Shown: positions 5,245 through 5,277 of the stretch, in pieces
Numbering within the stretch: the stretch's first letter is position 1
How the letters are laid out: each line of letters starts with the position of its first letter
Source of the DNA: Anaerolineaceae bacterium
GTDB taxonomy: Bacteria > Chloroflexota > Anaerolineae > Anaerolineales > Anaerolineaceae
Reading direction: 5' to 3'
DNA length: 5,277 nt
NCBI GenBank assembly: GCA_021107195.1
Contig: JAIOTF010000143.1
Location: 1 to 5,277, forward strand
Notes under the pieces: generated by a model
Database searches by the model: none
Told to the model about the DNA's origin: nothing
Seen by the model: only the letters and a program-made list of their open reading frames with translations
Translations under genes and position numbers: made by a program

Positions 5245-5259
5245 CGGAACACAGTTCCG
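5245..5259. promoter_or_regulatory. Palindrome CGGAAC-ACA-GTTCCG, possible TetR-like operator
   Basis: Two exact 6-bp arms around a 3-nt centre, 18 nt from the right window edge. Short, compact GGAAC-N3-GTTCC-type palindromes are common operators of TetR-family repressors. It differs from the Gram-positive LexA box, which has GAAC-N4-GTTC. A gene beyond the right edge is its likely target, but no gene is visible here. Confidence 0.45.
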
Positions 5260-5277
5260 CATTTCAGGGTTTGTTCA

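Noticed and set aside
5016..5277. Minus-strand frame entering from the right edge and running 97 nt into the membrane-protein gene in another frame
   Set aside because: It stays open to the window edge, so the tail of a gene from the right is conceivable, but it overlaps the 431-aa gene deeply, covers two inverted repeats and a promoter-like site, and its translation matches nothing I know.
1..5277. CRISPR arrays, tRNA or rRNA genes, insertion sequences
   Set aside because: No direct-repeat series, no tRNA cloverleaf or rRNA signature, and no transposase or terminal repeats were seen on either strand.

Overview
The window looks like a bacterial chromosomal segment with moderate GC, TTG and GTG starts beside ATG, and compact operons. 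A tandem-thioredoxin-fold protein disulfide oxidoreductase (PDO) together with an ECF sigma/soluble zinc anti-sigma pair would suit an anaerobic or thermophile-related lineage. My best guess is Chloroflexota (Anaerolineae-like), but this rests on general impression and is weak.

Layout. Positions 1-1213 (+) hold the 3' part of tsaD (tRNA t6A synthesis), cut by the window edge, followed 10 nt later by a class I SAM-dependent methyltransferase-like gene with a TTG start. Positions 1221-2117 (+) hold an ECF sigma factor gene overlapping by 8 nt a gene for a small soluble zinc-binding anti-sigma factor (ZAS). Positions 2253-3770 (+) hold a three-gene operon: a 66-aa zinc-ribbon protein, a two-domain PDO with two CxxC sites, and an OsmC-family protein. 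It ends at a strong intrinsic terminator. Positions 3817-5112 (-) hold a convergent gene for a polytopic membrane protein that looks like a GT-C glycosyltransferase. Positions 5113-5277 are non-coding and contain two perfect inverted repeats.

The main observation is that a bipartite promoter-like element (AGGTAAC plus T-run, then CATCTAAA, with exactly 17 nt between AAC and CATCTA) occurs once just before the sigma gene and once before the zinc-ribbon/PDO/OsmC operon. I did not see it elsewhere in the window. This is the arrangement expected if the ECF sigma factor activates its own gene and the adjacent thiol-redox operon. The anti-sigma factor has the C/H/C/C ligand spacing of RsrA-type disulfide-stress sensors. 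Together these suggest a compact thiol-stress circuit comparable in logic to SigR-RsrA-thioredoxin of Streptomyces, but with PDO, OsmC and a small zinc ribbon as outputs. At the sigma gene the predicted transcription start falls on or next to the ATG and no Shine-Dalgarno is present, so the sigma mRNA may be leaderless.
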